From CAG-492 sp045643465 (lineage in GTDB: Bacteria; Bacillota; Clostridia; TANB77; CAG-508), in NCBI GenBank assembly GCA_045643465.1, contig JAZUKV010000030.1, positions 1 through 49,932 of the forward strand: a stretch of DNA of 49,932 nt. The letters are read 5' to 3'. The notes beneath the pieces were generated by a model. It did not search any database and was not told the DNA's origin. It was given only the letters and a program-made list of their open reading frames with translations. A program made the position numbers and the translations under genes. Position 1 is the first letter of the stretch, and every line of letters starts with the position of its first letter. Shown one piece after another: positions 1 through 7,703 of the stretch.

Positions 1-320
1 CCTGTAATAAATCCTTTAATTATTCTTTTAATTAATAGTTTTTTTGCATCATTTTCATCTAGTAATATTTTCAAATTTTCATCTGCTTTATTTTTATAAT
101 TATTCATTTCAATCATCTCCCCACTTAATAATTCATTTACACTTATTTTAAGTTCATTACATAAATCTAACATAATTGATGAATCAGGCATTCCTTTTCC
201 ATTTTCCCATTTAGATATAGCTCTATCTGTAATATTTAATTTTTCAGCAAGTTGCATTTGTGTTAAATTGTTCCTTTTTCTGCATTCAGCTATAAATTTT
301 CCAATTTTAATCTGATCCAT
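1..320 (-). CDS. XRE-family HTH regulator, 3' end beyond the window
   Basis: The reading frame starts at the ATG at 318-320 (protein begins MDQIKIGKFIAEC) and runs off the left edge after about 106 residues. Residues ~5-60 are a Cro/C1-type helix-turn-helix with the phrase TDRAISKWENGKG, typical of Firmicute XRE repressors. An AAGGAGGG ribosome binding site lies 6-7 nt upstream of the ATG. It is a close paralogue of the protein at 1642-2109, sharing nearly all of the HTH residues and the SVNELLSGE linker. In that paralogue membrane helices follow, so a membrane-anchored C-terminus is likely here but is not visible. Both copies also share the upstream region, so they probably respond to the same signal. 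Target genes are unknown. Confidence 0.85.
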   Translation of the reverse strand, partial: MDQIKIGKFIAECRKRNNLTQMQLAEKLNITDRAISKWENGKGMPDSSIMLDLCNELKISVNELLSGEMIEMNNYKNKADENLKILLDENDAKKLLIKRIIKGFIT

Positions 321-334
321 GTTTTTTCCCTCCT

Positions 335-425
335 TCAATCTAAGTGTAAATTATTATCTTGAAAAAGTACACATACTAATCGTTGAGTGGGGTATTTTTC
401 TATATCAACGAATAGTTGAGTTGTT
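335..425 (-). promoter_or_regulatory. Promoter/operator of the left XRE gene (copy 1 of a duplicated region)
   Basis: On the minus strand the inverted repeat TCAAC-N5-GTTGA is followed 18 nt later by a second half site, TCAAC-N5-GTATG. AATAATTTACACT and the AAGGAGGG ribosome binding site come next. The same arrangement, with only a few changes, precedes the paralogue at 1642-2109. The repeats look like operator sites for the HTH proteins themselves (autoregulation). That is an inference from symmetry and conservation. Confidence 0.5.
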
Positions 426-479
426 ATAATTCTGCCATAGAAATTACTATTTCTATGTATCTTCAAATTTATTGTAATA

Positions 480-1028
480 TCACTCAAACACTTCTATTTT
501 TTCTCCATTATCATATATTGCTTGATTATTAGTTAACTTAATTGTTTCTTCTGATACTACATTTCCATTATTTGAGCCTACTTCACAATGAACATCGATT
601 TTATTATCCATCAAACTTAATCCATTACTATATTTATTTCCATATGCAACCGTACCCGCACTTACGCCTATGTAAATACCACCATTATCTAGATAATAAA
701 TAAGTAAATCCTTAAAATTTATTTCATTCATTCTTTCTAGCAAATATCTTGTACTTCCACCACACACATATATTGCATCATATTCTAATATTTCTTTTTT
801 TGATAATACTTTATGCATATCATAAACAGTAATATTCTCATCAGCGATATTACAATTTGTTAAATCATCTAGACATTTAGATAATATACGTACCGCATCT
901 GGATTATTTGCTGCCGTTATAATAAATAGAATTTTTGCGTCCTCTGTAGACTTCTTTAGGAGACTTAAAAATTTATTTTTTATATTTTCATTTTCAAAAC
1001 CTGTACTTGTCAATAAAACATTCTTCAT
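480..1028 (-). CDS. Peptidase E-like (family S51) class I GAT-fold hydrolase
   Basis: This 182-residue protein has the peptidase S51 layout. An N-terminal beta strand (KNVLLTSTGF) is followed by YVCGGSTRYLLERM around residues 87-100, the nucleophile elbow GVSAGT with Ser123, and a His at 147 in a VHCE context. The family includes the cytosolic Asp-specific dipeptidase PepE and cyanophycinase. The length suits a single-domain member. Its ATG overlaps the stop of the upstream P-loop gene (TAATG at 1026-1030), so the two are translationally coupled. The stop is TGA, which is rare in this window. Which peptide it cuts cannot be told from sequence. Confidence 0.8.
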   Translation of the reverse strand: MKNVLLTSTGFENENIKNKFLSLLKKSTEDAKILFIITAANNPDAVRILSKCLDDLTNCNIADENITVYDMHKVLSKKEILEYDAIYVCGGSTRYLLERMNEINFKDLLIYYLDNGGIYIGVSAGTVAYGNKYSNGLSLMDNKIDVHCEVGSNNGNVVSEETIKLTNNQAIYDNGEKIEVFE

Positions 1029-1492
1029 TATCTTTCATTCTCCTTATCTCTTTCGTTTTCTACTTCAATCTCTATAGTTGGAATACCAGAATCTCTAATT
1101 TCTCTTTCTATTTTAGTCTGCATATTCTTTGCATTTTTAAAATCTGTATTTCTTTTTTGAGTTCTTTCTTCTAACAGCTTATCATTTATATGCAAATATA
1201 TAATCAAATCACAATCTAACAATACCGTTCCAAACATTGGCTCTCCAGGATTTATTTTTAATTTAGTTCTAACAAGATTATCCATCAATTTACCAATTTC
1301 TTCTGTCCATAGTGTAGCACAAACTGTATCTTTTTCCTCTTGAGTTAACAATGGAAAAATCTCATTATCCATATCTTTTCCTAAATGTAATTTATTAATT
1401 ATTGTACTTTTGCCTGTACAGGTTGTCCCAAGTACGCAAATTCGTTTTTCTTTATTGTTATCAATAATTTCCTTTAATCTTTTTAAACCCAT
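1028..1492 (-). CDS. Small P-loop NTPase / nucleotide-kinase-like protein
   Basis: A Walker A motif, GTTCTGKST, sits at residues 22-30, and the ~154-residue length suits the AAA_33/adenylate-kinase-like P-loop class. DCDLIIYLHIN near the middle is a plausible strand carrying the Walker B-like acidic pair, and LLEERTQKR resembles a kinase lid arginine region. I start at the ATG at 1490-1492 because GGAGA lies 7 nt upstream. An upstream in-frame extension to 1561 would run into the terminator hairpin of the preceding gene. It is coupled to the peptidase E-like gene by a one-base overlap. The substrate is unknown. Confidence 0.7.
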   Translation of the reverse strand: MGLKRLKEIIDNNKEKRICVLGTTCTGKSTIINKLHLGKDMDNEIFPLLTQEEKDTVCATLWTEEIGKLMDNLVRTKLKINPGEPMFGTVLLDCDLIIYLHINDKLLEERTQKRNTDFKNAKNMQTKIEREIRDSGIPTIEIEVENERDKENER

Positions 1493-1538
1493 ATTTTTTC
1501 TCCGATTCATTACTATATCTTTTAATAATCCTATTATA

Positions 1539-1585
1539 AAAGAAGAGTAAAATTTTTGCAATAAAATTTTATACTCTTCTTTTCG
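1539..1585 (-). terminator. Intrinsic terminator of the XRE gene at 1642-2109
   Basis: AAAAGAAGAGTA pairs with TACTCTTCTTTT across an AT-rich inner stem (AAATTTT/AAATTTT). On the minus strand the hairpin ends in CTTCTTTTATAAT. That tail also carries a TATAAT that may be the -10 of the next gene. Confidence 0.65.
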
Positions 1586-1641
1586 TTAAAATTGTAATTT
1601 ATTGTCATGAAATAGTATTCGTATTAATACTTTCAATACGA

Positions 1642-2109
1642 CTATTTCAATTTAACTTTATAATATTTATTAAAATAAATCCAAAATGAAATTCCAAATA
1701 TTAACACTAAAACTTCACCAACACCTGTTCCATGATTTTCAGGATAATAATAATTAATTAATCCATGAACAATTGCACTTATTATAACAATAACTACTAA
1801 TAATACTGATAATCTTTTTAATCCTTTCTCAGCTTTTAATTTTTTTTCTTGTAATTCTATCAAATTCTCTTCTGCTTTAATCTTATAATTTTCCATTTTA
1901 ATTACCTCCCCACTTAATAATTCATTCACACTTATTTTAAGTTCTTTACATAAATCAAGCATAATTGATGAATCAGGCATTCCTTTTCCATTTTCCCATT
2001 TAGATATAGCTCTATCTGTTATGTCTAATTTTTCTGCTAATTGCATTTGAGTTAAACCAATCTTTTTTCTACATTCTGCTATAAACCTTCCAATTTTAAT
2101 CTGATCCAT
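1642..2109 (-). CDS. Membrane-anchored XRE-family HTH regulator
   Basis: This is a 155-residue protein with an N-terminal Cro/C1 HTH (residues ~5-60, TDRAISKWENGKG), a short Lys/Glu-rich coiled stretch (~77-105), and two hydrophobic helices (~107-125 and ~138-153). The start is the ATG at 2107-2109: a longer frame would use TTG at 2127, but that codon overlaps the AAGGAGG ribosome binding site. The layout of HTH plus C-terminal helices is common in Firmicute regulators. It is a paralogue of the partial gene at 1-320. The stop is TAG, followed by the terminator at 1539-1585. Confidence 0.87.
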   Translation of the reverse strand: MDQIKIGRFIAECRKKIGLTQMQLAEKLDITDRAISKWENGKGMPDSSIMLDLCKELKISVNELLSGEVIKMENYKIKAEENLIELQEKKLKAEKGLKRLSVLLVVIVIISAIVHGLINYYYPENHGTGVGEVLVLIFGISFWIYFNKYYKVKLK

Positions 2110-2124
2110 ATCTATTTCCTCCTT

Positions 2125-2212
2125 CAAATATAGTGTAAATTATTATATAGAGAAAGTACACATACTAATCGTTGAGTGGGGTATTTTTCTATATCAACAA
2201 TTAGTTGAGTAA
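2125..2212 (-). promoter_or_regulatory. Promoter/operator of the second XRE gene (copy 2)
   Basis: This is a near-identical copy of the 335-425 region. On the minus strand TCAAC-TAATT-GTTGA is followed after the same 18-nt spacer by TCAAC-GATTA-GTATG. TATATAATAATTTACACT, a likely -10 region, and the ribosome binding site come next. Conservation is higher here than in the intergenic DNA further upstream, which suggests the element is under selection or was duplicated recently. Confidence 0.5.
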
Positions 2213-2276
2213 TTAAAATCTGTGCGATAACTTACTATTTTCATTAAACTTATTATATTTTTTAGTTTCTTATAAA

Positions 2277-2843
2277 TCAATATTTATCTGTCATGTTTTT
2301 TTCTGTTTTTGTTACTTCTAAAATATAATATTCTTTATTAAATATTTGTAAAAATACCATTACTAATAATTCTACTAACAAACAAGCAAGTATTCCGAAT
2401 AATGCTCCCTTTAAACTTCCTTTAATATGAAATAAATAATCTTTATATTCTTTCATATCTTCTGTTCCTGGTATTATTACTTTTTTACTATGGCAAAACT
2501 AAATACAATCAATTAAAAATGCATCCCACCAATTTACTATATTCCATAACAAATATGAATAACAAAATCCTTAAAAAAATGTGTCTACATTATTAAACTT
2601 ATATACTATGAATACTAATATAAATCCAAATAGAATTATTGCAATCGCTTTTTTTATAATATCTGTTTTGCTATATCCTTTTTGTTCATCTGTTATTAGT
2701 CCTAATTCTTTTGCTCTATCTTGTATTGCAGGTGGATAATCATGTATCATACTTAATGGCTTAAAATATGTAATACCAGCAAATATTATTGTAAATATTA
2801 AGCAACCAATGACACTTTCTACTAAAATAACCATTAAAACCAT
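2277..2843 (-). pseudogene. Membrane protein gene broken by two in-frame nonsense codons
   Basis: One continuous minus-strand frame encodes a multi-helix membrane protein of about 188 codons. It is interrupted by TAA at 2571-2573 and by TAG after the segment WWDAFLIDCI (around 2492). The first part has two N-terminal helices, the motif IHDYPPAIQDRAKELG and a third helix. The second part carries NIVNWWDAFLID, then FCHSKKVIIPGTED, KEYKDYLFHIKG and a final helix. I associate HDYPP plus PGTED/HIKG with an uncharacterised Clostridial membrane protein family, so the two halves belong together. The distal part could be re-initiated from the ATG at 2456 as a 59-residue peptide, but no good ribosome binding site is present. 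It ends in TGA at 2277-2279. Confidence 0.7.
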
Positions 2844-2864
2844 CTTCTTCTTTCTAATTGTAAT

Positions 2865-3407
2865 TTATTTAATCAATCTTTTTATATATTCGTCTGTGTT
2901 TTTTCTAAAATAACCACAATGACCTAACGAATTAACTTTTATAAATTCGCTGTTGTTATATTTTTTTATTCTAGGTAAGCCAAGTCTTGCTATAACTTTT
3001 GTTCCATACACAAAAGTTAATTTTTTCTGCGAGTCATCATCTAACTTTGGAGTTTCAATATTATAACAGCTTTCTACTAAATTTTTTAAACTTTCTATTG
3101 TTGCGTTTGGTGCTATATATTGTTGCTCTTCTCCCATACCATTAAAACATTTATTTAATTCATCAACAGTATTTTCTGGATGCTTTTTTATATTAAGCAA
3201 ACATTTTTTATATCTGTTATAGAAGTATTTTTTTATAACATTAGGAAATTTAAAAATGGGAGCGCTATCTATAATTACTTGTTCTACCTTATCTTGATTA
3301 TGGCAAAAATAATGAAAAGCTATATTTCCACCTAAAGAAAAACTTATAATTGCTTTTAACTTATTAATATTATTGTTTTTTTAAAATTCATCAATATTTT
3401 TTTCTAT
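2865..3407 (-). pseudogene. Alpha/beta hydrolase, N-terminally truncated and frameshifted
   Basis: The open frame carries ISFSLGGNIAFHYF, the nucleophile elbow of an alpha/beta hydrolase (Ser in FSLGG). A cap-like region and NSLGHCGYF follow, whose His suits the catalytic base. The elbow lies upstream of the longest in-frame start (a TTG at 3200), so the intact gene was longer. Further upstream the frame is closed by a TAA inside TTTTAAAAAAAC (about 3391). Shifting one base restores IEKNIDEF-(L)-KNNNINKLKAI, which joins smoothly. The N-terminal half expected of this fold (~250-270 residues) is not recognisable before the next gene. I call it a degraded gene; a homopolymer assembly error explains only the frameshift. 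Confidence 0.68.
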
Positions 3408-3508
3408 TTAGGAGATTTTTTGTATATCATACCATAAAATATTATTTGTATTATGTCAAATAAAGATTTGAAATTCAACTGATTACTCAAATAATTATGT
3501 TTTTTATT

Positions 3509-4018
3509 TTACTGTTTCCTTCTTGTTAAATAAATTCCTATAATTGAACCTATTAAAACTATTGGTGCTATTCTGACAAAAATCCATACAAAAGCATGAA
3601 TTCCTACACCTAATACAGTTAATTCTGGATCATTATAATTCCACTCCATATATCCATTTCCTAGTGTCTCTATGTAAACAAAAATTATTATAAAAATTGC
3701 GCATATTGATATATAAAACCAATGCCAAAATCTTCTTTTATTTTCTTTTCTTTGTGCTAGTTGTAAATTTATTATTTCTAATTTTTCAGCAATTTCTTTT
3801 AAATTATCTATATTTCCTTCTGTAATATTTTCTCCAAGTAATGTACTTACAGGAGTGTCTAAAGCTTCTGATAATGAAACTAGCAATTCAGAATCTGGAA
3901 CAGATAATCCTTGCTCCCACTTTGAAATTGTTTGTCTGACAACATTTAATTTAACAGCAAGTTCTTCTTGTGATAGTCCTTTTAATTTTCTAATTATTTT
4001 TATATTTTCTTTTAGCAT
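3509..4018 (-). CDS. XRE-family HTH regulator with C-terminal membrane helices
   Basis: The 169-residue protein opens with a strong HTH: KLKGLSQEELAVKLNVVRQTISKWEQGLSVPDSE at residues ~12-45. This VRQTISKWE signature is typical of a very common Firmicute XRE subgroup. A short linker and two hydrophobic helices follow (about 97-117 and 138-163). GGGAGG lies 8 nt before the ATG. It is only distantly related to the XRE pair at 1-320 and 1642-2109, and has no copy of their operator. Upstream (4020-4140) is AT-rich with a short CATTGCTACAAGCAATG hairpin. The regulated genes are unknown. Confidence 0.85.
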   Translation of the reverse strand: MLKENIKIIRKLKGLSQEELAVKLNVVRQTISKWEQGLSVPDSELLVSLSEALDTPVSTLLGENITEGNIDNLKEIAEKLEIINLQLAQRKENKRRFWHWFYISICAIFIIIFVYIETLGNGYMEWNYNDPELTVLGVGIHAFVWIFVRIAPIVLIGSIIGIYLTRRKQ

Positions 4019-4145
4019 AATAAATGCCTCCCTTCTTTAAATAGGATTATATGCTGAACCTCACATTGCTACAAGCAATGCATATTAACATTTACTATAA
4101 AGCTACATTCTATGCTAACTTACTCGTATATTGAAGATGTACATT

Positions 4146-4832
4146 TTAGGTATCTAATGAAATATCATTCCAATCCTTTGTATCACAAATAAGCCATTCT
4201 AATGCTCTTCTTCTTTCAATGACAACTTCAGGATTTATATTTCCTATTGGTGTTTCAGGATTTATTTTTTTTTCAACACAAGCCCAGTGATAGCAATAAA
4301 ATAAATCTAAAGTATTTAATATTTTTTCTTTATTAATTAATTTAGGTTTAAGATTCGTACCTTGTGCAATATGCGCCATATCATATGTTACAGAATCTCC
4401 ATTGCAAATATTACTAACATCTAATTCATATTTATCAGCTTTATATCCAATTGCCCACATTAACGTAAATACGCATTCATATGTCCATATAACATCAATT
4501 ACATCTTGCTTACTATAATTATTTTCTAAAATTCTTCTCTCTTTATCTAATAAATAAGATTCATTCCCTTTACATTTTTTCATATAATCAAGCATAAAAT
4601 TTACAGCATCATTATAATCCTCACCATTTCTTATAGAACATACAACTTGTATTGCTGTAAAAGCTGCTATTATTCTATTTATTATTTCATCTTCATTTTT
4701 AAAATTAATCTCTTCTGATGATGGTAAAAGTGGTAAATGTTCGTTTACTGCCACTCCTTGTTCTTTTAGCTTTGCTATTGTTTTACTTCTTCTCTCTTCA
4801 GGTGTTACAACCTTATTACTAAATAATCCCAT
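4146..4832 (-). CDS. DUF4272 domain protein
   Basis: The 228-residue protein matches the DUF4272 pattern. It has an N-terminal ERRSKTIAKLKEQGVAVNEHLPLLPSSEE region, a helical core with IWTYECVFTLMWAIGY around 115-130, and the C-terminal signature ERRRALEWLICDTKDWNDISLDT. DUF4272 proteins are widespread, cytosolic and uncharacterised. No signal peptide or membrane helix is seen. AGGAGGAT precedes the ATG. It is a single gene, with about 110 bp of AT-rich DNA separating it from the GNAT gene. The family assignment is fairly firm; no biochemical role can be given. Confidence 0.8.
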   Translation of the reverse strand: MGLFSNKVVTPEERRSKTIAKLKEQGVAVNEHLPLLPSSEEINFKNEDEIINRIIAAFTAIQVVCSIRNGEDYNDAVNFMLDYMKKCKGNESYLLDKERRILENNYSKQDVIDVIWTYECVFTLMWAIGYKADKYELDVSNICNGDSVTYDMAHIAQGTNLKPKLINKEKILNTLDLFYCYHWACVEKKINPETPIGNINPEVVIERRRALEWLICDTKDWNDISLDT

Positions 4833-4946
4833 ACATGTATCCTCCTTAATTAATCATTCCATTTTATAATAATTACATTGTAAAAGAAGATTAAAAATTT
4901 TACAACTAATTATTTACATCTTTAATAATACATGTAATTTGTTGTA

Positions 4947-5378
4947 CTATTTTAATTCTATACTATATAAATTCTGTTCATTTTCATTTGCAAATTTTTT
5001 ATATAATTTACAAGCTCTAATATTATCAATATCAGCTAAAACCCACATTTTATAATATTTGTCTTCATTTTTTATATAATTAATAACATACTGCATTAAT
5101 TTTGTTCCAATACCTTTTTCTTGATAATCTGGCAAAACATCGATAGAATGAATATAAAACATACTTTTTCCATCTGGTCTTGATAATCCATATCCATATA
5201 AAAATGCAATAACACGATTTTCTAACATTCCAATAAAAATATAATTATGTTCATTTTTTATAAAATCAACTAAATTTTTGCTTTTATATTCTACATTATC
5301 AATAATAATACTTCCTTTTATACATTCGATATTATCAATAATTAATCTTTTAAATTCTATATTATTCAATTCATTCAT
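4947..5378 (-). CDS. GNAT family N-acetyltransferase
   Basis: This is a 143-residue single-domain GNAT. The acetyl-CoA binding motif A is clear: HSIDVLPDYQEKGIGTKLMQYVI at residues ~77-99, with the Q/R-x-x-G-x-G/A loop present as QEKGIG. Motif B follows as WVLADIDNIRACKLYKKF near the C-terminus. AAAAGGAG precedes the ATG. It lies 25 nt downstream of the frameshifted gene at 5403-5758 and 3' of the metallopeptidase, so the three could share a transcript. The substrate is not predictable. Confidence 0.85.
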   Translation of the reverse strand: MNELNNIEFKRLIIDNIECIKGSIIIDNVEYKSKNLVDFIKNEHNYIFIGMLENRVIAFLYGYGLSRPDGKSMFYIHSIDVLPDYQEKGIGTKLMQYVINYIKNEDKYYKMWVLADIDNIRACKLYKKFANENEQNLYSIELK

Positions 5379-5402
5379 ACTCCTTTTAAATTACTACTTT
5401 TA

Positions 5403-5758
5403 TTAACTTTTAAATGTAATATGTGATAATATTTCTACAATAAAATTCCATGTATTTGGAAAATGATTTAATATAACATTTTTAATTTCATTTGGAGTTA
5501 ATGTATTTTCTAAAATTTCTACAGCACCTTTTACATTTTTCCCTATTGCAATATATCCATAATTATCGTCTTTATAAAACTTGCCTCTGTAAACAACAAA
5601 TTTATAAAATTTATTTGGATTTCCATTTGCCCATTGATATGCCAAAAGAATATTGTCTATAATTCTTTTATCTTCAAAAGGTTGAATAATCTTTTTAACT
5701 AAATTAAATGTTTTTACTTCATTTTTTTATCTTCACTATTATTAACTTCATTACTCAT
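5403..5758 (-). pseudogene. Small unknown protein gene with a poly-A frameshift
   Basis: An ATG at 5756-5758 with an AGGAAG ribosome binding site opens MSNEVNNSEDKK, then reaches TAA two codons after a run of seven A residues (about 5721-5727). Adding one A gives NEVKTFNLVKKIIQPFEDKRIIDNI and continues into the long downstream frame (YQWANGNPNKFYKF...SHITFKS). The intact product would be about 118 residues, soluble, with no domain I recognise. Alternatives are transcriptional slippage on the A-run, or a sequencing/assembly error in the homopolymer. Codon use and the ribosome binding site look like a real gene. It follows the metallopeptidase by 40 nt. Confidence 0.6.
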
Positions 5759-5798
5759 AAATAACTTCTTCCTTTCTATGAAGCATACATAATGGAAT

Positions 5799-6905
5799 CT
5801 ATTTATCTAGCTCTTCTGATTCTTTACTTGCTTCTTTCTGCTTTATTTCTTCCACAATTTTCAAAGAATTATTATCCGTATTCTCTTTTATTTGTAATCC
5901 ATCTAAAAATTCTTTTTTTCCAACCACGTTTTCTACTATTTGATTAAATGTTTTTTTCTCACTTACTACATATTTGCCATATTCTTGTAAAATTTTTGTT
6001 TTTTCATCTATTGATTTTCCTTGTAACCTTGGTACTAATATATTATTTATTATTATCTCTTCTGCATTTTTAGTTGCCTTTTTTAAATTTATAGTTGCAC
6101 TTAATTCATCTTTTATTAACTTATCTATTTCTTTATTTCCTATTACATATAAATTCAATCTAGTCTGACTTATTTTATATGCATTCATATATATATCATC
6201 CATTAACCTTGAAAGTTCTTCAAATGTTTTTTTATCAAATTTTTCTTTAAATTTTATTGAATCATCATAATTAAATAATCCATTAAATAAATCTTTATCA
6301 GTAAGGTTATTAGCTATTATCATTTGATGTATTAAATTTATATTAATTTTATATATACTTTGATTTTCAATTTGATTAGTGTAAATATCATAGTCTAAAA
6401 ATTTGCCCTCTTTATATTCATTATTATATGATGCAAACATTTGAGTAGCTGCTTCATTAAATCCTGCATTAAAAATTTTATGCATCCACATAAATTTTTC
6501 TATAATTTTATATCCTGAAATGTATATCTTTTTAAAGTTTTTATGTCTTATATCACTTCCCAAGGCATGAGTGGTTTCATGAACTGTTAATTCTTTTCTA
6601 TTAACTTGATATCCTTGAAAAAATTTATCAAAAAATCTCATTGTTTTTATACGTGGATCTACCAAAGCATATTCTACATGATCAAAATCATTTGTAGCAT
6701 ATTGTACATTAACCAATTTTTCATTTAAACATTTTAATATTTCTTCATTTGTTTTTCCTAACTTACTTGCGATATCTTTTACAGCAAAATCTAACGAATT
6801 TGCAATAATTTTTAATTTTATTTTCCCCATTTCATCTATTTCATCTTTATCCAAATGCTGATCTATAGCTTCTACACCTATTTTCTCACAAATCAATTTA
6901 ATCAC
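5799..6905 (-). CDS. Soluble HExxH metallopeptidase-like protein of unknown family
   Basis: The 368-residue protein has a zinc-peptidase motif H109-E110-T-T-H113 (LTVHETTHALG). Thirty-eight residues later comes GFNEAATQMFA, whose Glu151 fits the third ligand of a gluzincin (thermolysin-type H-E-x-x-H plus N-E-A). There is no signal peptide or membrane helix, so it probably acts in the cytoplasm. The C-terminal ~170 residues are helical and end in a Lys/Glu-rich tail (about 335-368). It starts at an ATG after AAGGAGTG. It is followed at 40 nt by a small frameshifted gene that may be its partner. I do not recognise the family; the metallopeptidase call rests on the two motifs. Confidence 0.65.
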   Translation of the reverse strand: MIKLICEKIGVEAIDQHLDKDEIDEMGKIKLKIIANSLDFAVKDIASKLGKTNEEILKCLNEKLVNVQYATNDFDHVEYALVDPRIKTMRFFDKFFQGYQVNRKELTVHETTHALGSDIRHKNFKKIYISGYKIIEKFMWMHKIFNAGFNEAATQMFASYNNEYKEGKFLDYDIYTNQIENQSIYKININLIHQMIIANNLTDKDLFNGLFNYDDSIKFKEKFDKKTFEELSRLMDDIYMNAYKISQTRLNLYVIGNKEIDKLIKDELSATINLKKATKNAEEIIINNILVPRLQGKSIDEKTKILQEYGKYVVSEKKTFNQIVENVVGKKEFLDGLQIKENTDNNSLKIVEEIKQKEASKESEELDK

Positions 6906-6919
6906 TCCTTATAGATTTA

Positions 6920-7237
6920 TTACTCCATTAATTCTTTCATCATCTTTGTTCCAATAACTGTCGTAGGTATTCTTTCATTTGGTCCAAGATTAGATAGAAC
7001 AACAATATCTATTTTTTTATCTTTATTAAATCCAATATAACTATTATAATTTGATGTTGCACCATTATGCCATAGTATATTATTCTCATTATCTATAATC
7101 CAAGTCATACCTACTTTATCCATATTAATATCTAATTTATCATACATATAATTATTAACCTTAATATCCTTAATTTCATTATATGTATTAACTACATATT
7201 TTTCTATATCATAATTAATCATATCCATAGAATTCAT
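6920..7237 (-). pseudogene. C-terminal remnant of a beta-lactamase-like serine hydrolase
   Basis: The frame encodes about 105 residues resembling only the end of a class C beta-lactamase/penicillin-binding-like serine hydrolase. It shows MTWIIDNENNILWHNGATSNYNSYIGF, where WHNG is the third active-site box (H/K-T/x-G), then KKIDIVVLSNLGP and TTVIGTKMMKEL. The SxxK and YxN boxes, which should lie several hundred residues earlier, are absent, as is any secretion signal. The sequence upstream (7240-7320) does not restore them. It is best read as a truncated relic. It ends 15 nt before the metallopeptidase start. Confidence 0.7.
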
Positions 7238-7703
7238 TTTAGCTAGCTAATTTAATTTATAATATAAAGATACTTACTTTAAATTTCTTTTTCATATTTA
7301 ACCTCTGCCTTCCCCTTTTTTCTTAATAAAATTGTACCATAGCCCCTCAAAAAAAAACAATACTTCAAAAAATTTTATCTTCATATTTTGCTAACAAAAA
7401 AATCAACCATTTTTTCTGATTGATTTTCGTTTTGTCTACTCAATTAGTTCCATCGTTGTAGTTGTCTACAACTTGGATTTCTAACACATTATATATAAAT
7501 AAATTTTGATAAAATATAGTAAAAATTTATGGCTCTTCCACAAATTACTTGATGAATATTGCAGAAGAGCCATTCTCATTTTATCATTAACAGAAGTTCC
7601 AAATGTTAATTTAAGATTGCCATTTAGAGCCATCCTTGTTAGCATTTCTTTCAAACTAAAACTCTCTTTTTTATTGTAAATAACAATTATTTACAAATGT
7701 AAC
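7238..7703. other. Intergenic stretch with a repeated terminator and one doubtful tiny frame
   Basis: No supported gene. It contains the hairpin element at 7395-7430 (described separately). It also has a 54-codon minus-strand frame (7481-7645, MLTRMALNGNLKLTFGTSV...) with only a weak GAAAG upstream. A pair of 10-bp inverted arms, ATGGCTCTTC/GAAGAGCCAT (about 7529-7575), lies within that frame. I cannot assign the small frame to any family and do not count it as a gene. Confidence 0.35.
7395..7430. terminator. Hairpin terminator, repeat copy 1
   Basis: AAAATCAA (7399-7406) pairs with TTGATTTT (7420-7427), with A-runs and T-runs on both sides, so it could stop transcription in either direction. 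The hairpin and ~60 bp to its left recur at 8338-8460. Confidence 0.55.

Noticed and set aside
7481..7645. 54-codon minus-strand frame as a new small gene
   Set aside because: It has only a weak ribosome binding site, no recognisable motif, overlaps an inverted repeat, and lies among decayed genes.
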